This document shows positions 13,801 through 28,800 of a DNA stretch of 64,000 bases, piece by piece. Position 1 is the stretch's first letter. Each line of letters starts with the position of its first letter. A program made the position numbers and the translations under genes. Under the pieces are notes generated by a model. The model did not search any database and was not told the DNA's origin. It saw only the letters and a program-made list of their open reading frames with translations. Source of the stretch: Dromaius novaehollandiae (Eukaryota > Chordata > Aves > Casuariiformes > Dromaiidae); NCBI RefSeq assembly GCF_036370855.1, contig NC_088098.1, positions 41,233,981 through 41,297,980 on the forward strand, read 5' to 3'.

Positions 13801-16800
13801 GCTGCAGAAGAAAAAGCTTTTGCCAGAAGCAGTTAGAGAATATGGAAGGTAACACAGCTGAAATAAAGAAAGCACCATCCCAAAAAAGAAATACGAAACA
13901 CTGCTAATTGTACTTCCCTCTTAGTCTCCCTTGGTTTTCTACAAAAATTTACTAGTCCAGCTGCTCCCACCCCTTCAAACAGCCACTGAAGCTGCTGGCT
14001 CTGTTTTGATTGTAGCAGCTGTTAAGCAGATGCTGTTGGATCGCAGAAATTATGCTATTGAATCATAGAAATGTTGTAGTCTACCTCCCTCTCAAAGCAG
14101 GACTGTCGCCAACAGTGATGGCTTTATGTAGCTGAGTCTGGAAATCCGCTGATGATTCCACAACCTCCTTGAGTAATCTGTTCCAGTGCTGCATGGTCCT
14201 TCTAGTATAAGAGTTTTTCCTAACGTCCAATCTGAACCTCCCAAGTTGCAGTTTGTGGACCTTGTCTCTTGTTGGTCATATACCACCACCAAGAAGAGCC
14301 TGGTCATGTTTGTAAGTGTTCATTTGTAGAAGCTAGTGACAGGTTCAGATGCACTTTTCATTACTAGAGACAGCTCCTCTTTTCTCTGTCATGAATAAAT
14401 ATGGAGAAGGTAGGATTTGATAATAGGCTGTTTTGTCCTTTAGGAAGACTTATGGAGATGTAATAAATATGGGAGACAGAGGCAAGAAAGAACTTGTCAG
14501 AACTATAAGATGCTGAATGTAGAATATTCTATAAAATAGATAACTGGGTTTATCACTTCATAATAGAAATATTCATGGTTAGTGAATGATAACAGAATAG
14601 AGGACCCTGAGGCTCAGAAAAAAAAGTTTTTCAACTATTTCTAAAATAAAAAATCACAGCTAAAAGCACAAAAAAGTCCTCTAGTCATGTCTAACAAGAC
14701 AGTTTGAGAGAATTAGTTATTTTATGACATGTCATGTAGAGCTAATAAATTCTTTAAATGAATTTTTTTTATTGCCAATTCCAGTTCAAAATAACAAAAC
14801 TAGTGCATTTTAGGAAATGCCTTTTATTCTAATTAAATTTTATCTGAGGTTCTAAACTGCTGTTTTGTTGTGCCCAAGATTCAAAACTACTGATTTACTT
14901 CTATATGTGAAAACGTTTTTGACCTACTTCTATATATGAAAATGTCTTTGACCTTTGATAATCTGGCAAACTGTTACTTGTTGCCAGATTTGATATTTGT
15001 ATGTATTCTTCCAAAGCAGGAGTCGTGTAAAACTGTGAGAAATGGTGGTGTTTTAATTTACCTGGATACTGCAGGTCTTACTTGTGCAGTTCTGTCTTAG
15101 TTGTTGCCTCTTTCAGCTGAGGCTAAAACGATGAATGGAAGAGGGAAATCTAGTATCTGGGTAATTAGTATTTCCTGTATGGTGGCGTAATTTCTGTGGC
15201 CTTATTTGTTACCGAGAGAAAAGGAGGGAAGAGATCAACTTTGTAGAGCTGAGGAACAACTGGGTTGTTATTTAGAGGCAGAAACGAGTATGAGCGAAGG
15301 GAAATAAAAGGCTGCCATGAAAAAGGATAATGCAAGAAGAGAAAAGTGAATGTAAAGCGTTTCTTCAGGTTTAATAAGGTATCTTCAAAGCTCTCGGCCC
15401 CTTTGTCTTATATTGAAACTAGAAATGAGTGAGTATGGACAAAGAAATGTAGGTAGGGGTTTTTTTCTTCATTTTGGCTTTGGAAGACTTATGAAGTATA
15501 TGAAATCACTGTGAATTGAAACAGTACTTTGAAACAGTAGACAGCTTTCATTAGGGGACTTCAAAGCCATTACACCCGGAAAGCCTCATAGATTACAACT
15601 TTGATTTCTGTCAATATTCCTTCATTAGTAATGCGATTTTATTTATTTGTGTTACAAATGCAGTAAGCACATCTTAGAACATGTGAAATGTGTGTCACAG
15701 GATCAGTAAGTGGCAAGTAGGAGTTAAGGACATAAGGACTGATATGCACTTGTTTTCTTCAGAGATGTGGCAATAGATGAAAGAATGGTACTTTCAAGTC
15801 TTGTGCACATCTATACACAGGGAGGGGATAATCATTTGGTTTTGTGCAGGTGTTCAGTTTTTGCGTATTTATAAGAAAATGACACTTAGCCTTTAAATAG
15901 CAATTTTCGTCTTCAAAGTGGTTGTGCAAACACAATCAAATTAATTCTTTTAATACCCCTGTGAAGTAAGTAAAGTGTTATTCCAGTCTTGCAGATACTA
16001 AATTGAGAAAGAGAAGTGTCTTGCCCCAAGCCATCCAGGAAGCTATTGCGAAGTCAGTGTTAGAAAGCAGAGCTTTTCTTGCTGAGAGATAAACTTTCTT
16101 GTCATACTTACATAAGTTTTGTGATATTTTAAGTGTGTCTGGGGGGGAACAGAAAAGCACATTTTGAACCTTGTTGTGTGTCTCTGTGCATAGTTATGTT
16201 TTAAGGGAATGATAATGTAGTTCTGTTTAAGTCTTCTAGCTAAGTATGTCATAGGGCACTTTGCCAAATATATTTGAAATAACCTGAACGATGTTTAGGT
16301 TGTACCTGTTGCATCAAATTCTTTGAAGAGGCCCCAATACAGCAGGAGATGCGAGTTTGGGTTACCCTGTTTTGGAACTAGCTTTAGATTTTAGAAGAAA
16401 AAAAGTTATTTATTGCAATGAGGGCGTAATGGGGTAATTGAAGCATGAAGGCTGTGAAAGCTTGCATTAAACATCCTCCTCTGCATTCATGTTAGCTATT
16501 CAGTATTTTGTAGTACAAAGAAATAAAACGAAACTCTCCTACATCTTTTTTGACAATTTCAGAAAATTTAACAGATAACATTTCCATTTCTTCATATTAT
16601 ATATCAGAAGCAATGATTTTTTTTCTCTTGGTGTTTCTAAGTAGAAATGTTTCGAGACTCTCTATTTCAGGAGGTATAGGAAAATTCAGGTGAAACAACT
16701 GAAATTGAAAATTCAGTGAATAAAATTTGAAGTGCATAAAATACTAGTCAAAACACATCTTTCTGTACAGTTTTGTGGTTGTGTCCTCCTTATGCTATAG

Positions 16801-19800
16801 GAATCTAAGTTATGGAGCCTGTGAGGGTTTAAGAAGATCGAGTTGGGGATAGTAATTGTATTACGCTATGTGATTTGCCTTAATTATTCTGAGGGTCAGC
16901 ACTGTGAGGGACAGAACTACAAGGAGATGGCGCACCTTTTCTGTGTTCATGGAAATAAGCTGTCTTTTCAGTGGCAAATCTGTGTCTGCAGTAAGTATTA
17001 GGATGAAAAATCACATTCTGCTTGTTACATTACAGCTGCTAAAAAAGGTGGTTATAGTACGCAGAGTGTAGTAAGATCTTGCGTACTCTGGCACAATGTG
17101 ATGAAATTCCCTGCTAGGAATTCCTGCGGTTTTGTAGCAGGATTAATTTACTCTGTCACTTTAAAACTTTTTTTTTTCCTTATCTGTGTCTTATCCCTAA
17201 AACCTGCAAATGCTATGTTGGTATTATTTTTATTAGTACATGTTATTAGCATTATACTGAATTGCAATTCCACACAAGAGTCATGGATATACAAATATAT
17301 TATTAGGACTATAGAAACAAAACATTTGTCTCGTAGAATGCAGTGTAAAAATTACGAATCATGGTTAAGCACAATCACTGTAATGTATTTCAGTGCATAA
17401 CTTCCTACCACAATCATTTTTGGGGAAGAGTTTATTAATGTGGTCTCCGCACAGCGTGATCTGCTGCCCAGTCTTCAGTTTCCATTGTGCTGTCTTGGCA
17501 ACATTGTGCAAAATCTTCTCATGAGTGGCCAGAAAGATGGTTTCTGCACCCGATTTCTGTTAGCTAATCTTCCAAGGCTTCCACCGCAGGGCGGTTTGTT
17601 AGGTGAGTTACCGCATCAGTCTCGATTTCCATCTCTCACCCTGTTCTGCAGCTGGATTCCTGTTTTTGTTTTCCAGTCATCTTCTGCTTTGCCCTGTTCA
17701 AAACACCGCAGAATATGCTTTCTAATCCAATGGATTCCTTGCTATGGTGAGATTGGCAGAGCAAGAGGCAACAGATAATGCAAATTAAGCAAAGGGCAGC
17801 TATTTCATTTGGATCAGAGGATCAATTCATGGATTTTTTTTTTTAAGTGCCAGAAATGTCTCTCTGGAATTACGGAACTGGGATGGAAGAGCTGGAACAG
17901 GTCACGTGCAGAGTCCGAACTATTGTTTCAGGTTATCAGATAGTGCCTCAGTGCAGATTCAGCTCATACTTTTTAAGGGCTGTTGTATCCTGTAAAGACT
18001 GGAATCATATTTTGTTTTTAGTGGATGCTGATACTCTGCAGAACAGTTCTTAAAAAGTGGAAACTACTGTCCAGAAAGTTCTGCAGCTGTGCAGCCCTGA
18101 AATGCAGAGGCCAACATAATGTTTGGAATAGCTGAATTTGCAACAGATACTCATGTAGAGGAAAAGAGGAGAAGTGGTCATTATCATGTCTCTACCTAGG
18201 GGATCCCATTCTGTCCTTTAAGGATGTGAACATAAAGATTGTTTTAGCCATTGTTTGTTGCTTAGTAATCAGGCTGGTCCAAACTTTGACAGCACATTGT
18301 TAGTGTAGCTCGTCTGCATTGCGTTCATTCAATTTTAAGACTGGACACCGACTTCAAATAGTGTTTTGTTTGTCAGTGGAAGAAAGAGAGACAGAGACAG
18401 ATACAGAGGTTTTTTTTGTTTGTTTGTTTTGTTTTCTTTGTTTTTTGTAGGGGCTACAGGCATTGCCAAGGCAGAGATTGACCTTTCAGTAGTGTGCAGT
18501 TGTCTCATTCTGTACAATGGCCTTTACCGGTTGCTTCAGAGAAAGGAAGGCAAACAAAGCTTGTATGTATTGTGTACCCCGTCTGTCTGGTCAGCCTGCA
18601 TCAAAATCGGAGAGCTCTTTCCTGATGCGTTCTGGTGATGGCTTTTGGTCTTGAGGTTGGGAGATTGACAGTTCTTGCAATTTTTGTCTTAATGGCAGAT
18701 TAATATAACTTCAGGGAGTGACATACTATGGTTTTGAATTAGAATTTGACACTTCTCCCCCCCGCCCAAGTGCCAAGTAATTTGGGCTAAAATATTTTGG
18801 AGGAGGCAGCCAATCTCTTAAACTGATGAAGAGCAGTTGGTGCCTCTCTTTCCCAGTGTTTCAGGAATGTTAGCCACTCAGATGTGTTGCAGGAGTGGGG
18901 AAACCTGTCTCTCTTCATCATGGGAGACCTAAATCCATATGTACATCCCAGAAGTGTGCTGTAATTGCAGAGCTAGAATTTCCTAAGCCTTGCTCTGGTA
19001 TAAAATACTCTGGGCTTTTATATGGACTGGCGAATGGAACATCAAAGCTATGGAATTTTCCTAAATGAGTATTTATTTGGAAATGTGGTAAAACTGTTCC
19101 CTTTGAAAACCCCAACTCGGAGCATGCTGTTAGCAGGGAGGTAGAAGAGAGAGTTAAGAATTGGAGACCATTGGTACTTAGAACCAGGCATTTTATTGGT
19201 GTAATCCTGGTTCATATAATGGTAGAATACTGTATCTATGCTTTGGCGAACAAAGCTTAGCATCTCCATCATACCTGATTCATGGCATGGCTTAATAAAA
19301 TGGGTCACTTTGCTTCCCTGATTGTGTTGCCCTCTGTAGTCTTTCAGACTGAAAGTCATCTATACTTATCTTCTAAACTTGATTTTCATAGGATTTCTCA
19401 GGCATATCTTCATGCATAGAGGATTGTTATCCAGAAATTCAGGCTTAGCTGGAAAATGGTTTTTTTAAAAGAAATTTCTTGTTTATTATTATATAATGCT
19501 TGCTTGTTTGTTGGACATCTAAAAATGTATGTTTAGGTTATATATATATATTCTACAAGCTTTTTCTACTTGAAATGAATCATTACATCTGCATAAGTTT
19601 ATTACGTTCTTCAGTGCCGTTCACTGTTTGCCGCATTGCATCATGCCACCAGCCATGGCATGTATTTTCTCCTCCAAAAATGTTTATCTTTTTAGGGTTA
19701 TTTCAGATATGCATTTCACGTAGCTATCAGTTCTCCTGTGCATTTTGGGAAAGGCTCCAGCTTGCAAAGATCACACTGGTTCAATGGTGGAAGGAGCGTT

Positions 19801-22800
19801 GTGGCTTGGGAGGAAAAAAAAAGGCTTTTATTTTTGGAAATGATTACAGTTTGCACATGGTTAGGCAGTAAGCCCACAAGGTTCTTCTGGTTAAAAAAAA
19901 AAATCTGCTTTTTAAGTTGCTGGGAAAGTTCTCTCTACCTCCTAGCTATTCTGTCCTTTTTCCTCACGCTGGTAAACACCTCCTCTCTGTGTTGATACAA
20001 TTTCAGTATCAACTGTACCGTAGCCATTCTGTCGCATTTATGCTGTCATTTTCTAACGTAGAATTGATAGAAAGCATGCATTAAGCTTTTCTGCTCCCAT
20101 TTGGCTTCAGTTTCTCAGTGCTTATTAATCTTAATCATTTCTGATTGTCTTTCCATGTGCAGCCAAGGGACATGCATGAATATGAATGAAGTAGTATAAA
20201 TGTTTTTCTCCTTTTTAAAATTTCATTTATGCAGTTTTGATTATTGAAAACAAAAGCAATGTAAAGCAATCTTAAGCTGTGGAGCCCACCCATGAGCTGT
20301 TTATTGTGCAGTGGATGGGCAAATGAAGGAGGGGAGACACCTTGACCATCTAGCGTGTTAAGTAAAAGTAATGCAGCCTCAGCTATGTGAGGGAGAGAAG
20401 CTGTGACAGCACCTCCGGTTGGTATGTGTGAGAAAATGTTACAGGTTGCTGATCTTATTCTTGTTGCATGGCAACTGCTTTTTTGTAGCTCAGAGAATAA
20501 AGTCCTCATTAGCGTAAAGTAGATGATTTTACTGATGATTTGAGAACAGGAGGGCTGGTGTTAAGCTGTATGGGTCTAACGCGTGGAAGGAACAATCCTT
20601 TGCAAGATTGAAGGCTGCCCAGTGAGCGTAGAGAAAGAGAACAGGAGTTTCTAAAATGTTAAATCCTGATACAGATAAATTTATTTGAATTGTTCAGAAG
20701 TAATTTTATCTTTCTTTTCCATCTTGGCTATATTACTATGCATACAATATAAAAAGATTTCCCAAAATGATTAAACAGTAAATGGTTACCACTGAGATGT
20801 GTAATTACTTTTTATAATCTCCATTTATGTCTTACTATTTCATCATGTGTCAGTTATGATGTTACGGTAGGATGAAAATAAAAATCTGGAATGCAGTTAC
20901 AGCTTGAAAATACATTATAATTCGGTGCATTGCCGAACTTCATGCATCTTTAAATATGCCATCTGAAATCTCAAAATACAACCAGAAAGCAGTCCATTCT
21001 CCTCTCTGATTATCTTGGTTGTCATTTTGCTGTAGGCAACTTATAAAATGTACATTATAAATTACCATTTGGAGGCAAAGGAGCCTGGTGCGCTTATAAA
21101 ATGAATGCGTAAACTTCTGCTATGTGACTAGCCTGCCAGTACACAATGACTAAACTAATTTCCTTCTTTGATTTTAGTATTTGTCATGGTCCACCACCCT
21201 TTAACTAAACTAATTAGAGCTTTTTTACAGTTATAGTTCATTCATTTATTCTGGAGATCTTATTTGGATGTGCTTTGAAATCTGCAGAGGCCTTGAATGT
21301 ATGTATACGTTGATACCGCACACAGCACGGTTTGTAAATATCTTCTGCATTTGGATAGGATTGTGAAAGGGAGCCTTGGGGCAATTTCTGTTTGTTGTGT
21401 TTGATTTTTTTTTTAATCGATGGATTGAATATTGCAATAGAACTGTTATACAACAAGTATGTGGCCTTCACAAATGAAATGTTTATTCATGATAATAGAT
21501 GCATTATGATTGCAAGTGCTTTGAAGCAATAAGAAAATACTAAAATAATTGCTTGTATCTCATATGATTTCAAATAAAAAAAACCCATAGAACGTCCAAG
21601 TACTTTAAGAAAATGTATTACTTTATACACAAAATGGATTTTGTTTTGAGAAACAAGCTTCAGATTTTCTAATATCTATAGCTTATCTTATGATTTTCCA
21701 GTGATTCTGTACATTCACAAGAAACAAGATAAATACTTTGCTTCTGGATAGCTCTATGCAGCTGTTGTTGTACAGGTATTAATATGGCTCTGTAGTCAAA
21801 TTAATATTAATCTTGTGATTATTTGTCAACTGTACAAACGAGGTTGAAGCTCCCATACTCTGTGCTGTATGTGTGCATCATAATATGGGAATGCCTATCC
21901 TAGGTTTTGTATCAATCTGAATATATGTAATTAATATAAAGCAAATACATTTTGCTGAGTGCAAAACTGAATATAACGTGATATGCCATTTTAAACATTG
22001 AACCGACATAAGAGCATTTTATATTGTGAAAATTGTGTCATAGCTGAGGTGGGAGGTTTTCATTGATACAGCTGCAGATTAGAGTCTGATATAAAGTTAA
22101 ATCAGAACATAAACTACATAGGTGAGCTTTGAGAAAGCTAATTGTCACTAAAGGCACGTATCAGAAAAATGTCCTGGTTTATGAAAGCCTCTAAATGTGT
22201 ACCTGTGTTGTGTTTGACATTTAAAATGTAAAGTGGTATCTTGAACCATAGGTTAGACTGAATGGACAAACTGTGTGTGTAGGAGGAAGTGTTTGTGACA
22301 GTCTTACTTCTTTAAATGAAACATGCTGAGATTAATAGCTTGACGGTGTGTAACTGGGTTTATAGTTTTGTGACTGGTCAAAGCTTATCTAAGTGCAAAC
22401 CCTGCTGAAAGGAGGAGTGGAGCGTTCATCCCTCATCTCTGGCTACACATTTGTATCCCTTCTTAGGCCAGTCCTAGCATGCATGTGGCTGCCTGGAGAG
22501 CAGGATCAGGGAATTGATATAGGCAAAAACTAACCTGGGTAAAAGAATGAATAATTAATTTGAGTTTTCTGACTAAATCATTTCCATGCGATTCCATGTA
22601 AAAGCATGGGAGTATTCATGCTGGGTAAAAGATGGGAATGAACAGCCAAAGTGTAGAGGGATAATGAAACTCTCCCTTTTTGGCAGTGATCTGCACAGAT
22701 CTGCACTTTAATCAGCTTGAGTCAACCATGAAACAACAGCCTGAGTTTCCGGTTGTGCATTTTAATTGCAGTTACAGCCTTCTTCATGTAATGAATAATG

Positions 22801-25800
22801 AAAATCGATATGGCTGTCACATCATTGTCTCTTTTGGCTATTTTCTGTGGTATCTTTCAGAGTCTTAAGTACTTTCTGCGTTTTCTGTAATGTTTAATAC
22901 AAAAGAGGGATAAATTAAGAATACAGACAGGTGGAAGAAAAATAAATGATAATTGCCATCACCATTCAAGAACTGTGCTGCTGTATCTAACAGATTCCTC
23001 AGAAATAAGAGTTGAAATGACATCCAGAATGATATATGACAGAGTTTTCAAAGTTTCACTGTTAGCCAGCAAAACCTTTCAGAATTTAGGATGACAGATT
23101 GTCTTTAATCTAATCTAATTGTGCCTAATGTGTGAATTGGATTTAATTTCACACTTGCTTTCTGACAGTTGGTAAAACTGAATCAGAGGATCCTTAAGAA
23201 GTTGCACTCCAAATTCTGCAGTCATTGTTGTCTGCTCATGGCTTCTCTCATTTTTCTGCTATTCTTCTTTGCTGCAGTACCTTGCTAAAGATGTTAGAAA
23301 GATTAGAATTTCAGTAAATGTAAGCTCTTTCAGTAAATTTTACTTCATTTGATGACAGGTCTAAGCAAAATGAAGAGGCAGTGAGTAAAATGGATGGGAA
23401 TTTCATTATACAATTATTATATATCTGAAAAGTAATTTTCATTAGCCTTTGCCCTAAAAAGGCAAAAATCATTACATATCAACATGTACTAACAGTGTGG
23501 GTACGTCTGTACGGTGTACTTTTTTGGCAAACTTTCAGATGTCAGCCCAGCATCACACATCATACTCTGTGGGGATCATCCAACGTGTTCACTTCTGTGT
23601 CCTGAAATGCTCTGGGATAGTAGTGGCCAGATGTCACCTCTTTGTTTTAATGTTGATGGATAGTTAGGATCAGTCTATTTGCAGTTAATTACTCTGCACT
23701 AGCAAGGTGTAGTTGATATTTCTAGGCATTTAGCACTTCATCATGTCTCATGCATCAGCCTGGAGCTGTGCAGAGAGTGTAGATCTATTCCAGGGAGATA
23801 CAGGGAAAACTTCATAACAAATTACATAGTGGATATTTTTGAGTCCTTGTGGAAGGTATGGCTGACTAGAGTTTTCAAAGACAGATTAAAACAATTATCT
23901 GAAATTCCCTTCCAAGACTAGTAAGCACAAAGCGACAGAGGTAATTAGGTGACCAGCCTGCAACATCTAGACAGGATTTGTTGTGGGATAACAGCACTAA
24001 CTTGCAAGTTGTGAGCGAGTCAGGGCACCCACTGCTGGTGCATTCAGTGACTTGAAGACTTGGTTGGTTTCTGATGATAAAGAACTGACTGGGTACTTGA
24101 CTTCTGTGCTCTGCCAGGCAGTAAGCTGAAGGATGAAGAAAATGAGGAAATTAGGTCTGTATAAATACTTGATTTCCTGTGCCTTGAAAATTCAGACTCC
24201 CCCCGGTACATACTGTTTGTGTGGTGTGTGTTTCTGTGATTCTTAGATTTGGTTTTATTATAAGGAGGTAGTATGGCACGCTATGATGGTGTTTTTGAAT
24301 GCCAGAATTCATCTAATACTGTGGTTTTCTGTTCCTGGATGCACAATAGTTGTTGCCTTACTGAGAAAACGTGTGCCTTTTACCTTACTGAATTCTTAAC
24401 TCCACCCTTTCTGCCATAGTTAAAATGACCTCTCTGTGGAGGGAGCATGTGCAAGGAATCTCTCCAGAGCTTCATTCTTGCTGGGCAGATCGATGTGTTA
24501 TCAGGTACTGATTTAGCCTTCTACCTCACCAGAGACCCTCCTTTCCATTCTCTCTGTGCTGTCTCCTGCAGCCCCTTTAATTTCCCTTGACCAAAACGAC
24601 AGCTTTGCTGGGAGAATGGTTCAGAACGACACTGCCACAGTGAGAATTTAGTGTATTGTATTTTATTGCGTGTAGTAATATGTTAATGTATGACAGTTGC
24701 TCCTCCTCCTTCTCCTCTTCCTCTCCTGCTGCAGAGCATCTCCCAACCTCTTTCATACGCTTCGAGTGGAGGCATGCCATGTATCCCCTTTAAATCCTAA
24801 CACATTCAAAGTAACCCAAACTAAAAGTAATATTAATGTCAGAATGCAGGGTTTTTTTCCCTAAGTGCCTTCTACTGGAAAAAGTGTAATATTTCAGCAC
24901 TGTGCCAGTGTATGTCTTATGTTGATGAACATGAGGCAAAGCATAGAAATTGTAATACACCAGGAATGCAAGTGGTGCAAGGCACTGTTCATCTATTAAG
25001 TTCTGAATAATTTTTTCGAAACTATTTATTTTAGAATGAAATTTGAATACTTAAGGGGATAAACTTGAAGATTTGGGTCATACAATTTACTGTACTATCA
25101 CTCTGCATCACATGGCAGAGTACACTTCTAAAAGTCAGGCAGATTGGCAGATGGAACCATTCTGATGAATAAAATGGAGACATACTTATGTATAGACTTA
25201 TGTATACTCCTTAGCAAGTGTACTCTTTGCTTCTGAATCAGCAGCACTTTCTCTAATGGAAGAATTGCTTTCAGAGGTACAAATGCACTAAAATGCCTGT
25301 CTCAGACTGTTTATTAACTGTGCAGTATAGCTCAATAATATTGAATCTCTTTAAAATAATCTATTTCATTTGCATACAGAGTAACACAAAAGAAAGAAAA
25401 TCACATCTTTGAAATTTGAGGCTTTTTTTTTTTTTTTAAATCAACCCCTATCCTGAAAGTAATAGTGTAACATAAGGAGGTTCTTGGGATTCTTTAACAA
25501 CTCTAATTTTGAAGATGGTCTCTCACAAGCTCAGTCTTTCAAGTCTCAGTGAAGTGCTCTTCATTATTCTCAAAGGTATATATCCTTACTCCATTATAAC
25601 TCAACGCAGATGTTGAATGTAGTTATTGGACTAGTTGTGAAACACTGCTCTGCCAGTGTGAAACGTTGCTCTACTAAATGGCCGTTTCATTGTCACATTA
25701 TAAGATGTTACATGAGAAGCAAGTTGGTTTTATCATCCAGTTGTCCCTGAAAAGCTTTCCATAGCCAGAAGGTGAGCTAAGTCACACATAGAGTGTGCAA

Positions 25801-28800
25801 GGTTAGCTCCTTAAATATCTGTAGCAGGGACTGAGTGGAAGACGAATCCACTGTTCTGTACATTACCTTAAAAATATGCAAGTTCTTACAGACTTCAGCA
25901 CTGGGAGTCTGTCCAGACCACATCATGTCTCAATTCAGAGAATCTGCAGCTATAAGCAAGTGAGTGTCAAGAAAGGTTCCTGTAGAAACCTGATGAAAGG
26001 AGTAGGTGGATTACAATGTCTGTTTGACAGGTGATACCCTTTTTCAGGCTGTTGCTGCTTTTGCTTTCAGACTTAAGTCTTGTAACCAGCATATAGATTC
26101 TGACTTGAATTGTAAAGACACCAAACTTAAACCAGATACTCTCATCTTAAGCTACTCTGCCTTTTGGAAAAATAAGAAAGGGCCACGTAGTACTTTTATT
26201 ATACATAATGTGGTAAGGATGCATTCTCATCGCTATTAATTTTTCTGTATTCTTCTGAACAGTGATGATTTTTTTTCAAGCAGGATTTGAGTTGAATTTT
26301 ACTTCCAAGTCAGGCTCTGCTCTTCTTTGATTAAGAAGTGCTGTCATGGAAAGGGGTTGCTGTTTTCTGATACTTTTGGGAAATTGGTATTTCAGTCCAG
26401 CATCTTGTTTGGAAGATGTATCTTGGTTTTCTAGAAACTGTACAGCAAAGAGATATGTGCTACCCTTTGACAGTGCTCCTTGCTTCTCCTACTGTATAAG
26501 GGAATCTGTAGCTTTCAGGAGCTGTTAACCTAAAATACTTAGTGGATATATCTGGGATTAAGCTTCCCTCTCTTAATTTATAACTGGTCCAAGAACCGAC
26601 AAACCAGATTTTTTTTCATGTATATGAAAAGTCTGATTGACTCATAGGAGTTGAATGTACAACCTAATGATTAGAGTGCTGGGTAAATATGAAAATTATA
26701 TACTTCCACTGGTAATTGAGAAGACAATAGAATAAATAGCTGCAATACAAAGACCTAATCACGTAATTTTAGGACTTGTGATTCTGGTTTAGAATAAATG
26801 GCCTTTCATTCAGTCTTATTTGTCGTTGTCCAAAAAGCAGGAACAAACACAGACGAATTAGTATGATGATGTTTCCTTTTTTGTTTCTATTGTTTCTGCA
26901 GTGTATCAAATAGCCAATGAGTCCAAACTAATTTTCAGAGATTTCACAAATCCCCCTGTCCCAAGGGTTTTTTGGATTATGAGATCTCTGCAATAAGAAA
27001 TTTTCATCAATTTCCAATTCATACTAAATCTTAGTAGTAGATCAGGTTACAGTGATGCTCTGTTCCCTACCCGCTTTTCTGACAGAATCATTGTTATGCA
27101 GCTGTAGAAATTTTCTTTGGCAATGGCAGTGCCTATTCCTGTCAGTTTGTGTTGAAAATTACTTGGAGTGCGCAGACTGGTCTCAGGACTGATTTGGAGG
27201 TGCAGGCTTTAAAGGAGGTTACTGTCACATTCAGCAGTTCTGAAGTGGGTCTTTTGCTTCAGGGGGGTTTCCAGACCTACTTGCCTCCTGTGGGCTCCGT
27301 GAAGGGAGCAAAGACTCCTTACAGCAAGTGCCTAATTTAGTTGTCTGCTGTTAGATGAGGGAATGTCTTCCTAAGATTCAAAAGTCGGGAGACGTTTGTC
27401 TTCTGACCGAAAGAATAAATTAAAAAAAGAAAAAACGAAAAAAAGGAAGGGCTCCAAACTGTAGCAGATAATAACGCTTAGCACTTTTCTTTAATTTCTG
27501 GTAGGTGAGGGAGGAAAAGCCAGCTGGTTTATGATCACAGAATGCTTGCGTAGTTTGATTCCTATTCCTTACACTAGTGCTTTTGAATTTATTTTGTCAA
27601 CATCAGAAAGTTAGGTCTGTCCTGTCTACGCTATTTCTTTTTGAGCCTTTTCATTAGCTGAAATAGTTCTTGCTGAGACCTCCAGGACTGTAAGAAAGGT
27701 ATTCCTGACTTGTCTGCATTATTTACAGACAACTTTGAGGTACCACCATTTCTCTGATCTTCTTGACCAGTATTGTAGTGGAGCAGATTTGGCATTTATC
27801 TACTTTTCAAAACTCTGAATGAATACAGTTTTTCAGCTCCAAAAGAGAACACCTGGTATTTTGATACTATTTTACATTATAAGGTAATCAATCAATAATG
27901 GATTGTATTTTTTCTGGAATTTGTTTTTCCCAAGGATATTGACTTATGAAATAACCCTTTAAACACATCTGTCCTACACAGTATTTCTGTCATGAGTTTG
28001 CTGCAGGCAGGTATCTTCCTGGCCTGGGATAACTTCATGCCTATAGCAGAGTAAGCTATCAGCTATAATGCCGAATGTTTTTATTTTTGACTGTTTCCTA
28101 TAGAATGGAAAAGCTGTTCTGTGAAGAACTCAGATTTCTGTGGTGAACTTATATTCATTAGCTAATACATACAAAGCTCCTAAATTCTGAATCTTTCATT
28201 GCTTGTCTGGGAATTTTCTTTTGATGTGCTGAACTAGAAGCACAACTTAGAACCGATAAATACTGCATGACACTAAGAACAATCCTAACTTGGCATGCTT
28301 GTGTTCTCTTACTTCACAGAGTCGGGTTCTGCAATTACTGCTTCCTGTATTGGTTTGGGAAATTCTGCAACGCCCCCACCAGGACAGGCAGGGAAACCAG
28401 TGCCAGGATACAATGGTAAGACTGTGTTAAATGTGCTTCTAGGAAAGGAAATTACTTATATTCTTGAGTAAGTGCTCTTTAATTTACATACCTCATGGGG
28501 AAAGTACATTACAGTCTTATTAACCAATTTTCCTCCTTCCTATAACAGGAAGCGCTGCTTTTTTGTGCATTGTGGGATATGACTCTGCATAAGAAATACA
28601 GTATTACGCTCAATATGATTGATCAACTACTCTGTTTTTATTACGTTAAATGGCTAGCACTTATTTCTACAGTGTATAGAACAAAGATATGAAAAACCAC
28701 AGTGCTTTCAGGCTTTATCTACAATCACACAGTGTTAAATGAGAAGCAGCAGTAAAATTGTATGTTGGCAAATTGGGAAGAACAATGTTAAAAACTATCA

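Larger units (their letters stand above)
11275..28319 (+). other. ACSS3 intron, 17 kb
   Basis: The longest intron in the window. Recognisable contents: a polypurine tract at 12573-12610, a 20-bp tandem at 13493-13532, a CR1 fragment at about 14055-14320, a 29-bp tandem at 14896-14953, a MIR-like relic at about 15915-16075, a TTTG-rich tract at 18411-18447 and T15 at 25423-25437. Two overlapping frames of 147 and 134 codons at 12728-13296 have no known similarity. The rest looks unique and AT-rich, with possible conserved noncoding sequence near 20.7-21.2 kb. Confidence 0.8.

Noticed and set aside
17440..17778. 112-codon + strand frame starting MVSAQRDLL
   Set aside because: No family resemblance and no splice-site support; intronic chance frame.
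24690..24735. CTCCTC-rich stretch ending CTGCTGCAG, like a strong splice acceptor
   Set aside because: No open reading with family similarity follows it and ACSS3 exon phases leave no room for another exon between 11274 and 28320.
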